Source of the DNA: Dactylonectria macrodidyma
Lineage: Eukaryota; Ascomycota; Sordariomycetes; Hypocreales; Nectriaceae
NCBI GenBank assembly: GCA_020744425.1
Contig: JAGMUV010000051.1
Span: 124,001 to 188,000, forward strand
Length of the DNA: 64,000 nt
Reading direction: 5' to 3'
The notes below the pieces were generated by a model that was not told the DNA's origin, ran no database searches, and saw only the letters and a program-made list of their open reading frames with translations. This document shows positions 1 to 11,783 of the stretch, in pieces (positions within the stretch are counted from its first letter, which is position 1; every line of letters begins with the position of its first letter). Position numbers and translations under genes: made by a program.

Positions 1-1
1 G

Positions 2-212
2 CGGGAGCGGGCTGAGCAATACGGCGAAGCAATCAAGTGTGGGCATCCTAAGTGCAGGGACCTCAAGTTTCGGCATTTAGGCCACTTCCATGTGGCTAAT
101 GGAGGAATTGCGGGATTATATGTGGCTGGAGATTGGGATTTGATTGGTAAAGAATATATGAATACTATTAGTATATGGGAAAATGAACTCGTGCATCTAT
201 TGGGCCTCGACT
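2..212 (+). CDS. C-terminal end of an unrecognised protein, cut by window edge
   Basis: The frame enters the window already open and ends at TAG 210-212, giving about 69 codons. It contains a C-x4-C-x6-H-x2-H arrangement (CGHPKC, then FRHLGH) that looks like a degenerate C2H2 zinc finger with a shorter central spacing than usual, followed by a mixed hydrophobic tail. No start is visible and I do not recognise the family. It could equally be the end of a decayed gene, because the next 500 bases hold nothing coding. Confidence 0.35.
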
Positions 213-727
213 AGTACGGTTGAGTTTGAACGCAGACAGTATCCTTGTCAGATCCCATTGACGGATGGGATGTACGTCCTCGCGAGGGGGTGTACTGCTC
301 CGAGAGACTTGTTGGGCGCTCTCCTTCTGATCCTATTGACCTTAGAGAATGGACAACGTAGGAGCACGAATTGTCGCCGCGCTTGCTGAGATTCAGTAGC
401 TTGCAGACGGTGTGGAAGTGTGGCCAAGAATATAGAGTAGACGCAGGGTCTAAGCACGTGGAGACCGGCTCCAGAGCGCTTCAACGCTGCAATTAGAAAA
501 GGAGCTCTCAATGGATTTCTAGAGCTTCTTCTGAGACTAAGCCTATTATTGTGTACCGAACTTTTGACCAATGGCTAACCTAGTTCTACTTTGTTAGTCT
601 GCTTCCGTAGCATTCTGGGATTCTCGCGATCTTCGAGGTTCTTTCTTCCAGCGAAGTCCTATCCATGATTCAGGGCCCTAATAACCATTTTAAACTGCCG
701 TATCAGTAAGGATTAACATGTGCGTCT
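213..727. other. no gene seen
   Basis: Mixed-composition sequence with only short overlapping frames on both strands, no splice-consistent model and no repeat shared with the rest of the window. Confidence 0.5.
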
Positions 728-1609
728 TCATCTCTCATTCACAAAACTCCCGAGCTTGTCCTTGACCTCGGAGGTAGAGCCGTCAAGTATATCTGTACCT
801 ACACGCCTGTCAATAAAGTCGGCGAAGGATAGGCGAGCTTTTCGCTCCAGCATCCCATTCTGTCGTCGTGCTCGGAATTTGTTCATAAACGGAAGGGCCG
901 AGAAGTAATCTAGGTCTTTCGTTTCAGTCGCATCGTATGTGGTGGGGTCGCCTGAGAATCGGCACGCTTTGTCTGCAACGTACTTGTCGAATGGAACAAA
1001 AACATCTTGAAATCTATATTGGCAGCCTGTTGTATCGATAATCCATGCCTCCGCAGCAAACAGTTGTCTAACCTTTACCACTGAGCGTGGGCAGTCCTTC
1101 AAGTCTGGGCCAGGAATGAGCTTGGCTGGGAGTAGGTGGCTTTCCGACGTGAAGGTCCAGTACCTCGATAGTCGAGGCAACTCCTGCTGAATGTAAGACG
1201 AGGTTCGTACAGTACAACTGAGTGTACTTGTTCGAAAGTTCTTACCTGCAAGAAGTTTTCGGGTCAAACGACCTAATAGCGCCATGGCCGTCGTGCATGG
1301 ATTACCGGTAATCGCAAGAGCTGTTTCCTTATGCCGGACATTGGTGGTCAGATGGCTCGGAAAGGGACCACGTTTCGGTCGAGCATTAATAGATCTTTGG
1401 TTTCGGTAAAGGTGGAGAGTGCCATCTTTGGTTTCGATCTTCGTGAGGTCAATGTCGTACGTAACTTCCCGATATGTCAATAGAGCTGCTTTGGGTACGT
1501 TGGCTGCTCGCAGCAGTTTCCTTCGTTGCTTCATGGCGCGGCAATGGATTTCATTAAAGACGCGCGGCTCATCTTCGACAACTGCCGGCAATTCAATGAC
1601 GATAATTCG
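728..1609 (-). CDS. hypothetical protein, C-terminal part (resembles tail of fungal MYND-associated proteins)
   Basis: A long open frame of about 290 codons on the minus strand ends at 728. It has no ATG near its 5' end but begins right after a CAG at 1610-1612, so it is probably a 3' exon. The C-terminal half ([15 protein letters not shown], then [14 protein letters not shown] and [14 protein letters not shown]) recalls the tail that follows MYND fingers in many fungal hypothetical proteins. That family link is from memory of the motif pattern and is weak. A possible upstream exon starts at the ATG at 1794-1796 (MEAWIAYCAVYADRL) but I could not find a frame-preserving splice between the two, so the gene may be broken. 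Function unknown. Confidence 0.4.
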   Translation of the reverse strand, partial: RIIVIELPAVVEDEPRVFNEIHCRAMKQRRKLLRAANVPKAALLTYREVTYDIDLTKIETKDGTLHLYRNQRSINARPKRGPFPSHLTTNVRHKETALAITGNPCTTAMALLGRLTRKLLAGKNFRTSTLSCTVRTSSYIQQELPRLSRYWTFTSESHLLPAKLIPGPDLKDCPRSVVKVRQLFAAEAWIIDTTGCQYRFQDVFVPFDKYVADKACRFSGDPTTYDATETKDLDYFSALPFMNKFRARRQNGMLERKARLSFADFIDRRVGTDILDGSTSEVKDKLGSFVNER

Positions 1610-2016
1610 CTGTATGTGAAGTGTGCCAACAAGTTAGAGAAGTACATCTGGCGCCAGATACGCACGATCTCGGAATGGTCACATTTGGAGTAATTAGTAT
1701 GATGGCTTGACTTGATTAACTTGAGGCACCATGGATAAATTTTTCGTCTGTGAGTCTGTCGGCGTAGACTGCACAGTACGCAATCCACGCCTCCATGTTC
1801 TGCCAATGCAGCGGGTTCAAGCACGGTACAACCGCCCGTATTCTATGATGGCTATCCCCTTCAACACCGCCAATGTGTTGCATTTTACATAGACTCAGCC
1901 TAAACCCATCATTAATCCGACTTCTCTAGTTGATATATGATCTCGCACCCAAATCCTCCTGTTATATCGAGCGGCGAGCCCCATCTCGCTGCGATGAGCC
2001 TTCTTGGAATGATCTA

Positions 2017-4229
2017 CCATGCACCACCACCCTTTCGACAACCCCACCCTTTCGTCAGGCAAAAAAAAAATTCACCACCAAAACTCAGCTATTTCACTTA
2101 CACAGAATTCGGCCAAAATAAAAGTTATTTGCAAATGGTTACCTCCTGTAAATTTGAAATTGATATTTCTATTGATATTTAGGTCTTTTGACTACCCGCC
2201 CAGATCGAGTAGTGCGCTGAGGTGGTATGGTTTCCTCTCTGACTTCAATAACCGAAGCAGCCTCCGATTCTGACCCTGACTCCTCCGAAGAGCTATCATC
2301 CACCACCGCAAGCTTCTTTTCACTTCCTTTTTCGGTAGTGACTTCTCCAGCCGCTAGGGCCTCGCCCAGAGTCACGAAACGCTTATTGGGATTAGGTACA
2401 GCCTTCCTCTTCTTCCCTCTCTTCGAACGAGCCAGTTCCTCCTCCAGACCAGCAATTCTCATTGCATGAGCCGCTAACGTCTGCTGCTGCGCCTCAAACC
2501 CTTTTGCTATCACGTTATACCGTCTCCGCGTCTTTGGTGTTTTGTTCAGCCCAAGATCACGAATCTGGCGGCTGGTTTTTGGTGTATCATCCGAGCCGAA
2601 ATATGGCGCCCGCTCCGGAGTCCTCTTCGGGCTGTCATTCGGCCTATCCTCTTGGATTTCTGGATGCCGCAAAGCTTTGGCTCGTGAAATTGGCCAATTA
2701 CCAGTAACTCTCCAGCCGGAGAGTATATTCTTCTTAGTCATTCCCACTTCACGAGCCTTGGCGTAGCCTCTGATGAAATTGACCTTATCCATCGGAGCAG
2801 AATCGGTCAGGGAAGCGAATTTTTCCAGCTCTCGACGATATGCAGCTTTGGAGGCGTTAAATACTCCATTATCTAATGGCTGAAGTCCATGGGAGCAATG
2901 TGCTGGAAGGTAGCAACAGTAAACGTTGTTCAGAAAGCACGTAGCCATCCATTCGTCCTTGGCTCGGTTAGCAGTAACCTTTGGTTAAGGAAACAAAGGA
3001 AGTACAGTTGCATGACTCCCATGGCCGTCTAGAATAATTAATCTGGCATCAGACTCGTCGTTAGGCTTGGTCTGAGGCAAATAGACTCTTTCAAGCTATT
3101 CAACACCAATGTGGTCGTCAGTCCACCCATTAGGTGAAGTCATGTAATGCCAGTCGGCTATCTTCTTGAATTCGTCAAGAAACCACTGTTTTTGGAGTTT
3201 CTTCCCCTTGAATATTATGCCAGGAGTTAAGGCGCGGCCGTCAGCAGTGATAGCTTCGATGAACGAGGTCCAACTTCGAGTTTGTGGTGCCTTGAGAAGA
3301 GCTTTCCGCTTCAGGTTCGCGCTTCCGACCACCAGGCTATCCAACCCTAACGGAGAGAGTCTAGTTAGTCAAATTTCAAAACTATAGAGAAAATAGAAAT
3401 AGAGGCTTGCCAAAACCAATCATGATGTCTCCTTCGTCAACGTTAACAGTGTTCTCAGTCCGAATCCAGCCGTACTGGCCCTCCCTGATATCGAAGTACC
3501 AATGAACCGCTTTAGGGGTGAAAGAGTCAAACCTATTGGCTTCTTGGCGTCTACCCATCTTAGTCTTAAGATCTGAACGGCGCTCAATGAATCTGGTCAC
3601 CCAGTTGCGTCCTAATTCCGGTTGGTCGCCTTGTTGTCTTAGCAGGCCCATGACGCAAGCGCGAATCTGATTGTGGGACGGAGCGTATCCCAGAGACTCC
3701 TGACGAAGAATCCAGAAATCCAATTTGTCTTCTTGATTCTTGGATAACCGTTGACCAGGCTGGATTTGCTCTTTTACGGGTGTCTGGCCGTCAAGTCTGT
3801 CGATTAGAGTGGTTCGAGGCACGCCGCGTCGCTGAGCCGCCTGAGGGGGTGAAAAGCCATTATCGGTGACATCCAATATAGCCTCAGCCATGTCGTCTTC
3901 TGTATATCTCCAACGAGGCCGAGATGAAGGCATTTTGATCGTGTTGTGAGAGACTAGCAGGAGTAAGGTTGAGAAGGAGTGGTGAGGAAATTGGGGTTTG
4001 AAGTGGTGATATTTCCTTACCATTACCCACATATATCACGTGCCCCACTCAACAGTATGAGAACGGAAACAGAAATTTCAATCAATTCTATACTTGATAG
4101 AAGCAACTGCTCTCAACTAACTTTTATTCTGGTCAAGCTGTGTGTAAATGAAAGTGTTGAGTTTTGGTGGTGGAATTTTTTTTTTGCTTGACGAAAGGGT
4201 GGGGTTGTCGAAAGGGTGGTGGTGCATGG
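2017..4229 (-). mobile_element. pogo-like Tc1/mariner transposon, copy 1
   Basis: The element is bounded by TA dinucleotides at 2015-2016 and 4230-4231. It has long terminal inverted repeats of about 100 bp, starting CCATGCACCACCACCC at the left with its reverse complement at the right, each containing a run of A/T. A TA target duplication and a single CENP-B/DDE_1-type transposase reading from right to left place it in the pogo/Fot1 group. It is 2213 bp long, 2 bp shorter than copy 2 at 41946-44160, which lies in the opposite orientation. Confidence 0.9.
2169..3933 (-). pseudogene. pogo-like transposase with a premature stop
   Basis: Three exons read on the minus strand: 3933-3411, 3346-3006 and 2957-2169 (1653 nt, in frame throughout). 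The N-terminus has a psq/CENP-B helix-turn-helix region (TEDDMAEAILDVTDNGF, later GLLRQQG...RNWVTRF). Then comes the DDE_1 domain, with first Asp in VNVDEG, second in ILDGHGSHAT and third in HGLQPLDNG. Intron 1 (3347-3410) starts GCAAGC, a GC-AG intron; intron 2 is 2958-3005. Codon 3098-3096 is TAG where copy 2 has TGG, within HIGVE-W-LERVYLP, so the protein would end before the second catalytic Asp. The change is CpA to TpA on the plus strand, the RIP-type mutation. Start at 3933 (MPSSRPRWRY) chosen because it precedes the DNA-binding domain. Confidence 0.85.
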
Positions 4230-4231
4230 TA

Positions 4232-4985
4232 CATATTTGTATTATACATGTGTCCATCCCTAGCGCAAGCAACATGCAGCGCCGTTTGGTTGGTCCAAAT
4301 ATTCCTCGTCCCAAGCCTAGGACAGGTCTGGTGGACGCTTGCAGAGAACGTCCATCTCCGGACCTGGTAATGCATCCGCTGGGAATACACAATCCCTGAA
4401 TCTTTGTAAAATCGACCGAGAAAAGGGGCAGGATTTCCCACACTGTTTGACCACCAACGCGGTTTCACGATGGCATTACATTTTAGGCAGAGGATGACGC
4501 CCCCGTATCAAAAACATCACGCCCCCTATCAATTCCCAATAATATAACTAGCAGTTAGAGTAAATTAAAGTAACTAAGTTATATTAATAGCTAAGGTGCT
4601 AGTGTTTATATAATAGCTACTTCCTCAGGTTAAACCACTATAGCAATCTATAGTAATCACCCTTATAGTAGTAGTAGATTTATTACGCCCGGGAGAACGG
4701 ATCTCATAGGGCCATGGAACACGCTATGCTATTTACATTTCTGCCACTTCAATCCTGACCACAAAGTAAAGCCCGACTTTCTCACCCTGAATCGCTTTCT
4801 TCTGGATCACCCTTATAGTAATCATAATTACTAGTAATTAGAAGTGATTAAGGAGTGATTACTTCAGCTAAAACTATCGTCTATTCCTAGAGGCTGAGAA
4901 AAGTGGGGCCCCTCCCAGTTCCTGATGCAGGTCACGGCCAGGCCGTGACATATCTGGTAACAGGAGGGAAGCCGAGCTCTTCCGC
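4232..4985. other. no gene seen; AT-rich stretch
   Basis: From about 4530 to 4860 the sequence is rich in TAGTAATTA-like words and stop codons on both strands, as in old mutated repeats, but no terminal repeats or coding remnants could be assigned. Confidence 0.4.
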
Positions 4986-6834
4986 TCAAATGGTTTTATC
5001 ATATCGTGAACGAGCCCGGCGGTCGCTTCCTAGGTTTGGTTTAGGAGCAACCCGATGTGTCCATTGCCTAGCTTCAAACCAAAGGGTGGAAGCTGGACCG
5101 TCGCAAACCGGGCCAAACCACAAGCATCTTCTCAGCCGCGGATGGATCGTATCCCAGTCTGTGTTCCGCGCAATTGTTTCGATATGATTGAGATACGGAA
5201 CCTGGAGCTCGGTGAACCTCGCAGCAATGGCGCCCAAGACTGTGGCCCAAGTCAAAAAATCGGTGACGAGAGGGTCCTCGGTGGGGCGTTCCTGCTGTAT
5301 ATCCTCTATCAAACGTAACATTCTCTTCGAGTGACGAAGTTTGATTCCTGTGTGCGGTGGTGTCGGAAGAATGACTATGTCCACGTAAAGAAGGGCACAT
5401 ATTCGGCAAATCTCATAAAGGGACGTAGTGATGCTGGCGTTTGAGCCCTGGTCTGGGCTATCTCCGGACGTAGCTGGTCGTGTGTAAGGAGCTATTGAAA
5501 GAATGGTATGAGCCGCCCAGTCGCAGTTGTTGAGCAATACGTCAAGCGATGCCGGAGCTCCTTGTCCGCCGCGGCAATAATGGTCGAGGGCGACGGTGAT
5601 GTCGGCCATCACTTGGAGGGGCTTGACCACCTTGCGGTCGAGATAGACGGGGCATGATCCATCTGAACCTGGACGGAAACACTCGCCCAAGGTTGTGAGC
5701 ATTTGGATCGCTTCTGGATCAGGCTTCCATAGACCTCCGTGGAGCATCGATTCCAGCTGACGCGGACACGGGAACCTAGGCAGGGATCCTGTCCGACAGC
5801 TGTGAACTATATCAAAGCTAAAATCGTGAGTCAGCATAGAAGATTCATGCCTATCTGAGAATTCCAAGATGTAGAAACGTACAGAGGTAGAACATATCCG
5901 AAAGTATGCTGATCGAGACATGATAATCCGCCTTTCTGCTCGATCAGATAGTAGAGTGCATTAATGTGTTCCTCACCAAAAGCCATTCGGCCGTAGACAT
6001 TCATATCGCGGTGGGTAGCTAAGGGTGACAACGGGTGGGGCTCCGGCCGATCCGAGCGGTCAAAACTCCCGTGAATGGCGAGGATGAAGATGGCGAGAAG
6101 TAGGCCGTGGTCGGCCTCAGAAGAACCAGGTTGGTTCTGCTCTATTTTAGTCCGAAGGGCTTGGATGGCCTGAATCTTCCTTCGTAGTCCCATTGCGATG
6201 ATACGATTCTGTGTGTCGGCGGCTGGGGAGGAAATCAGGTAATGGGTAGACGAGCCTAATATCTGAGTATAGAATACCACGGGGGATTCCACGGTTTGCG
6301 AAATCCATGACCGCGCTAGATAATGCTTATCAAGGTCTGACTCTCCAAACGCCGGTAGCGTCCTGCTAAATGCTGAAAATTCTCGTCAGAGCTGCTTTAT
6401 TTAGCGCGTAGTTATCAGCTATGGTACAACTAACCGTAATGAAGCAGGAATTGTTCATCCCGTGTCGGTTCTGAAACAGCGAGAGAGTTGAATGGGTCCA
6501 TAGCCCCAGCCGCGGCTGGGCTTGGTGGGATGCGTTGACTTGGCGGAAAAGCGGCATGACCGCGGTGGGGTTCAATGGCCAAGGGCTGGTCGTTGCTGGT
6601 GGTCCCGCCCTGGGCCTCGATAGGGTCTTTGGTCGGTCCATGCCCTTTGCGGCTGTGAATTGTCTCGGGAGAGTAAGATATGAACTTGACGTCTCTTGGC
6701 CGCCGTGCTGCCTTGAGCCTAGCTTGCCGCGAAACATGAGCACGTGCTTCAGCATTCAGCCGCCCGTCGTCGGTGAGACGTGGATCGGATTGGCAACAAA
6801 GAAATAATAATGCACGACCATGCATTGAAGCCAT
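4986..6834 (-). CDS. fungal transcription-factor-like protein without an N-terminal zinc cluster
   Basis: Three exons: 6834-6435, 6372-5883 and 5817-4986, total 1722 nt, 573 aa, with phases that fit. Intron 1 is GTTAG...TTTTCAG (6373-6434) and intron 2 GTACGT...TTTTAG (5818-5882). The N-terminus (SDPRLTDDGRL...ARAHVSRQARLK) matches the short motif at the start of fungal regulatory proteins that carry a fungal-specific transcription factor middle domain (DUF3468-like). The following 400 residues are helical and Leu-rich as in that domain. No Zn2Cys6 cluster is present, which is common for this subgroup. Start is uncertain: ATG at 6834 is used, another in-frame ATG lies at 6882. Regulatory role is inferred, target unknown. 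It is not obviously linked to the neighbouring transposons. Confidence 0.65.
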
Positions 6835-7149
6835 TTCTTGCCAAACCGGGCGGGATGGGGCGTAAGCAAGATGACGTGGCATGGGGGAAAATGAATGTGT
6901 GAGTCTCGGTTGAGAAGGTGGAGGCCCCTCCCTTTCGGTCTATGTTTGGGAGGTGTGGTCAATATTAGCATGTGCTAAATGCCGGATGTCTCCGCAGTTG
7001 GTCATCCTTGGGACAGCCAGCGCTTATTCGAATGTGGAAGCCACAGGGCTAACTTACTGGTGTTGCGGATTGATCTTTACCAAGCTTGGAAGGTGGACTC
7101 TTTCTGTTCTCGTCTGCTTCCCCAATTTTGTTTTTCGCTACCCTCCCTG
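6835..7149. other. 5' flank of the transcription-factor-like gene
   Basis: No gene recognised. The stretch lies between the start of the minus-strand gene and the target duplication of the large transposon, and presumably contains the promoter of the former. No distinct motif stands out. Confidence 0.4.
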
Positions 7150-7154
7150 GTCAG

Positions 7155-7189
7155 TACGGTTGACTGTAGGGCTCACTGTCTCAAAACCC
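7155..7189 (+). repeat. left terminal inverted repeat, transposon copy 1
   Basis: 35 bp identical to the right end in reverse complement and to both ends of copy 2. Starts with TA and is preceded by GTCAG. Confidence 0.95.
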
Positions 7190-7209
7190 AAATCTCACTA
7201 GCTGCACAC

Positions 7210-7363
7210 TACAGGCGTGTACAGGCCCGATCACATATTGAATACAGACGTGTACAGGCCTGTTCACATATTTAATATCCTTCAAACCGAATATATGACG
7301 TCAACGTACTCCAATTGCAGCATTGGCGATAATTTGAATACACCCATTTACAGTCGTGTACAG
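7210..7363 (+). repeat. subterminal repeats TACAGNCGTGTACAG
   Basis: The 15-mer TACAGNCGTGTACAG occurs three times just inside the left end (7210-7224, 7243-7257, 7349-7363), with G, A and T at N. Related CGTGTACAG words occur near the right end at about 16012, and an inverted one near 7575. Such subterminal repeats are typical binding sites for the transposase or an accessory DNA-binding protein. The role is inferred. Confidence 0.6.
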
Positions 7364-7600
7364 ACCGTTACAGCTGTAAAGCAGGTGTATAAAGATTTTT
7401 CTTTTTTTAGGGCGCGCAATTGAAACTCTTCGTGCTACATATTTTTTTTGTTGTTTTTTTGAACTTCGTCTACAGGCTCATACGCGACCAAACATCGCCA
7501 AACATCGCTCAACATCGCCTGCCGCAGCTCCACGTTCACGATCGCACAACACCACGACTTCGCGCATACACGTTCGTACACGCCTGTACCGCGCCAAACA

Positions 7601-8393
7601 ATGGCGTCCACTGTTACTTTCGCGCTGCCCACCGATCTCGACGGCGTTCCGATCCCATCCGAGGAAAACATCGACGCGCTCGACAGTCGCCCGAGCACCC
7701 GACCGCTCGGTGGTTCTACGAGGCCAAGAACGCATTTACTGCCAAGGCCGCTATCATTTTCGAACCCAACGCAGATTTTTCGGTGAGTATCCATTCGATC
7801 GAATCCGTACAGCTCTGTATGTGCCTAACTGTGGAATAGATGCGCCGATTCATTACGCTCCGCCCTCGACAGACCAAGGCGGGCAAAGTCATGCCTGTGA
7901 TGTCGCTCACACGCCCTCAAGCTGCCGATTCCCTGGTCAAATTCATGTACGGCGAGGAACTCGAGGACAAGAAGGCGTGCAAGAAGTGCAAGGACAATAC
8001 TGGTATATTCAATGCTTATATGACATTGAATGCAATGTCTCCGGGTTGTGCCTCCTGTCACTATGGTGGTCAGGCCAAACACTGCTCGCTTGTGACTGAT
8101 AAGTTCCATACATGCCTGTACGCGTCTGATCAAGGCCTACGGTATCGCTAATAGTTACGGATGTCGAGAAGCGATCCCGCGATGACTCCTCCTCCGACGA
8201 CCATACTTCCAAGCGACAGAAGAAGAAAAAGGAATCGGGCAAGAAAAAGAGCAAGAAGGAAGAATCTGGCCAGGACTATACTACGAAGGACATTACTGAC
8301 GCGCTCAAGAGTCTGGACCAGAAATCACTTCGCACCATGAAGAATATCTTCGAAGCTCTTCTGGATGGCGATGTTTTTAGCGATAGTGATTAG
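7601..8393 (+). pseudogene. gene A, DUF3716-like zinc-binding protein (copy 1, damaged)
   Basis: The start codon at 7601 opens MASTVTFALPTDLDGVPIP, but the natural continuation (HPTARWFYEAKNAFTAK) lies in another frame, so an indel falls near 7680-7705. Intron 1 is 7783-7839 (GTGAGT...ATAG). The next exon carries CKKCKDN...GCASCHY...KHCSL, the C-x2-C...C-x2-C-x8-C pattern of fungal DUF3716 domains. The last exon encodes a Lys-rich stretch (SKRQKKKKESGKKKSKK), likely nuclear, and an acidic end. In this copy intron 2 has lost both splice sites: GATAAG instead of GGTAAG at about 8098, and TACGG instead of TACAG before 8159. So the gene is probably dead here. Function is unknown; position at the transposon end suggests an accessory role in transposition. 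Confidence 0.65.
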
Positions 8394-9419
8394 TTTAGTT
8401 CTGATCAGCTGCGAACATAGCAGTGCAGGGACATATGGGCCTGGCTTTCTGAAGATTTGAGTATAAGGATTAGTATAGTCCTGATGAGTTACGAATAGAG
8501 CTGTAAAGAAATATACAGACTCAACCTTTAAAAAATAATTAAATTTTTCTATGTTTTCTAAAAATTAATATATAAAGTGATAAGTTATATAAATTTTAAA
8601 TAAATTTTAAAATATAATTTATAAATTAAATTATAAATTTTTTAATAAAATATTTATCTAAATATTATAGGTAATTAAAGGTTTATTTACTAAACACGCG
8701 TTTACTTATTCTATTTAATCTATACATTCTCAATCTTTCCTTCTAAATTTTCTTTCCCCTCTTTCCATTCTATTCAACATGCCTCGGCCCCGAATAGACC
8801 TCACCCCTCTCCGTCAGGATATTACTATATTAATTGATGAAGATTCAACAATCTCAAATATTATTCTTTCTCTTTCTACCAATTACAACATCCAAGTCAG
8901 TCGCGCAGTTCTTTACCGATTTCTACAGAAATGGGAACTCCTCCGTCAACGGCGTACAGTTGACACTGAACCTCTACGAGAGCGAATCAAGTCAATGTTC
9001 TTTGATGAGTGTTTAAAAGATGCTATTATCTTACGCCGGCTTCAAGATGAGGGATTCAGTTTAAGCTTAACTGGACTTTGCAAGATCCGTCGGGAACTTG
9101 GTCTTTTCAGACGACAAGATAATAACCAGCTTCAAATAGCTCAAGAACTTGCACGAACCTTCTTTCATGATGAGTCTCAAGTCTCAACTGTTATCCAAAA
9201 CTATGGTCGAGGCTATCTTTACACCTACATGCGGAAACAACATCATTCAGCCGAAGGCTGACTCTACATCAGTTCTTAAGTTTTCCGAATGCCTTTCGGT
9301 ACGAAAGGTCTTCTTAAGCTCTGAGATTTTCACCCCCAAAATTTGGCCCCCCCCCCCGGAAAATTACCCGATTAAGCCATGCGCAACTGCGCCTCCTAAT
9401 TGGTCCTAATCCTCCCATT

Positions 9420-10205
9420 CTCATTTGGCACATGTGCTCCTAATCCTCCCACTCTCATTTGCCACATGTGGATGAACTTCGAATTCACCCTCCCCCGAGA
9501 TCAAGTGTAAAGAAGTCTTCATTGGCTGGGATTTTTCACGTGAGCTTTTAATTTATAATAATGTCGTTGCTCTTGTCGTTTGCATTTGGTGAGATTCCTG
9601 CTTCTGCTTGAGTTAGGTGAAATCTATTACATTAGATCGGACTTTTAATATATAATATATATATATATCGGAAACAGTGGATTGATTTTTCTCGAAATCT
9701 CATTATTGATCTCCTTTATACCTTTTGGAATACCTGGTAGCCACTTGGCGGAGATTTTTGGTTTGTGGTGGATTTCTGGTGCTGCGAACCCCGCTTCAGA
9801 CGTTATCATCGTCATGGAACGCGAACCGGACGTTCCGGGCGGGGGTCATCATCGTCCCCTGCGTAAAAGAGCCAGAACGACAAGGGCAATGGAATCGAAA
9901 CAACAAGAGCGTGATAGGGAATGCGGGAGAAGGAGCAGGAGAGCAGTGAGGGAGGAGCGTCGACCCGTAACCGACCTAAGAAAAGGACCACGCCTAAGGC
10001 GGCTGTGTTGAGATCCGTTGTCACGGATCAATGGCTATTCCGATCTATTGGTGGATGGGATGTGGATGGTCTCCTTGTCAGTAGCTTCCGCTGGTTAGCG
10101 CTAGTTTTCTTCTTCAATCAATTCAACCTGCACATTTTAACAGGCTGGCATCATAATCGAGGCAATCCAGGGCCTGAAATAACTCCTATAACAAGACTTC
10201 AATAA
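9420..10205. other. Helitron interior, no gene recognised
   Basis: Non-coding sequence with a C-run near 9349-9357, AT dinucleotide repeats near 9650-9670 and no recognisable protein remnant. Confidence 0.4.
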
Positions 10206-10209
10206 GAAA

Positions 10210-10740
10210 ATGGAAATCATAAAGGCCGAGTTTCAGCTCGAGTTTATAAAGCTTTATGGCCGTATGGCTAAAGAAGTCGCTAGGACCATGGCCTAGATAG
10301 CATAAGAGTTATCCCAAGTCTGTAAGCAGCTTACCCAGGTTTGCTACGAGCTGGAATAAACCCAGCTACAGTTGGATATTATAAATAATGCTTATGCAGC
10401 ACGATTGCCTAGCAAGACATATGCGGATGCTGCCGGAATAACCCCTGTTAGTATTACTAATCTAATTCCACCCACGGTTCGATCGGCAACTCCGGAACCG
10501 GTGTTCTGCACAGTAGACACATCCAGGGTGCCCGAGGATCATATTGGAGATACTACACCAGTAGTGCTTCGCAGGACCATTGAATAGGAAATGCGAACGT
10601 CTAGCGACCAACCTAGTTGGCGATGCGTTGCAGTGACCAGAGATGGGCGAAATACTAACCGCCTGAGGGTCATCGGTAGGAACGAGGAAGAACTGAAGAG
10701 GATCAAGGCGATCATCGTGGCTAAGAACATTTGTGGCTAA
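10210..10740 (+). pseudogene. LINE ORF1 (Tad-like gag) fragment with RIP-type stops
   Basis: A single frame from 10210 to the TAA at 10738-10740 reads as the C-terminal half of a fungal LINE ORF1: KTYADAAG, then a Pro/Thr-rich linker, then SWRCVAVTRDGRNTNRLRVI and NEEELKRIKAIIV. It is broken by four in-frame stops (two TAG, two TAA), each explained by CAG or CAA changing to TAG or TAA, that is CpA to TpA. No reverse transcriptase follows. It ends in a GGTCAGACC-type short repeat at about 10741-10775. Either captured by the Helitron or nested in it. Confidence 0.6.
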
Positions 10741-11783
10741 CAGACCGGACAGACCGGTCAGACCGGTCGGTCTAGGGTATTCTGGATCGGTCTGGGTTGG
10801 CCTAAATGGGCTACTGTTTCAGTGCCCCCATTGGTCCACTGCGCCCTTAGGAAGACGGGGAAGGTCTGTTTACTCAACCTGGTGCGTCTGCACTTGCCAG
10901 AAAACTATTGCGAAAAATTCGCGTCGTGCTCCGTACGTGCGCATCCATACCTGCATCTTGATATCTTGTAGCAGGACTTCGAGCCCCGTGCCGTCTATAC
11001 CGCAGTCTCTTGATCCTGTCTCAAGTATTGACCCTCACCCTATTGGCTAGCTCTTAGTTCCGCATTAAACTCTTCAAATCGTGCCACTAGTGGGTTGCTG
11101 CACGTGTTGAGAAGAGGGCGCGGTTTTAAGTGGTCGGCTCTGGGTAGTGGACGAAGAGACTTGGCCAATAGGGCGCGTGTGTGTGTTACCTTTGTTTTGC
11201 GTAGCCAATAAGACCTATGCAGCATGCTTTGGGGAGCAGGCACCATTTTGAGTAAAACAGGCTCTAGTTGCAAGCTTCGTACCGAAAGGCTACTCAGCGC
11301 AAGGGAGCCGCCAACTTGCCCGCCTCGCCCAGCTTCCAACTTCCAACGTCCCCCGGCGGACGTGCGCCTTCCCCTGTATGAGGGTCTGGTGCAAGATTGA
11401 CCAAAAGTTTCTGATTGGTCCAAAATTTTGTATGGGCGGCCGCAAAACGTGCAACAACTGGATGACGGCCTCAAAAAAGTGGGACCATACTTTGGCAGCT
11501 GGCATTACCCCCGGTTTGTTTACGTTGGATTTCATACACAATGCTGCTTGATGTCTTGCTTCATTGCGCAATGAGTCCTAAGTCTACTCCCCAACGGCTA
11601 CAAGATGACATAATTCCCATCGTCTGTGCCCGCTGTGGTGAGGAGAAACCGGCGGGTGACTTCGTTAGCAAAAGGAAATCTGCGGGTAGGTAACACTAAG
11701 AATTGCCTGGAGTGCCGTAATCAGTGCAATTCTCATGTCAGCTGTCTCTCCACTCCGTAGGGCATTCAATGCCAACTAAATGA

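Noticed and set aside
248..571. 107-codon minus-strand frame
   Set aside because: No start context, family resemblance or splice partner.
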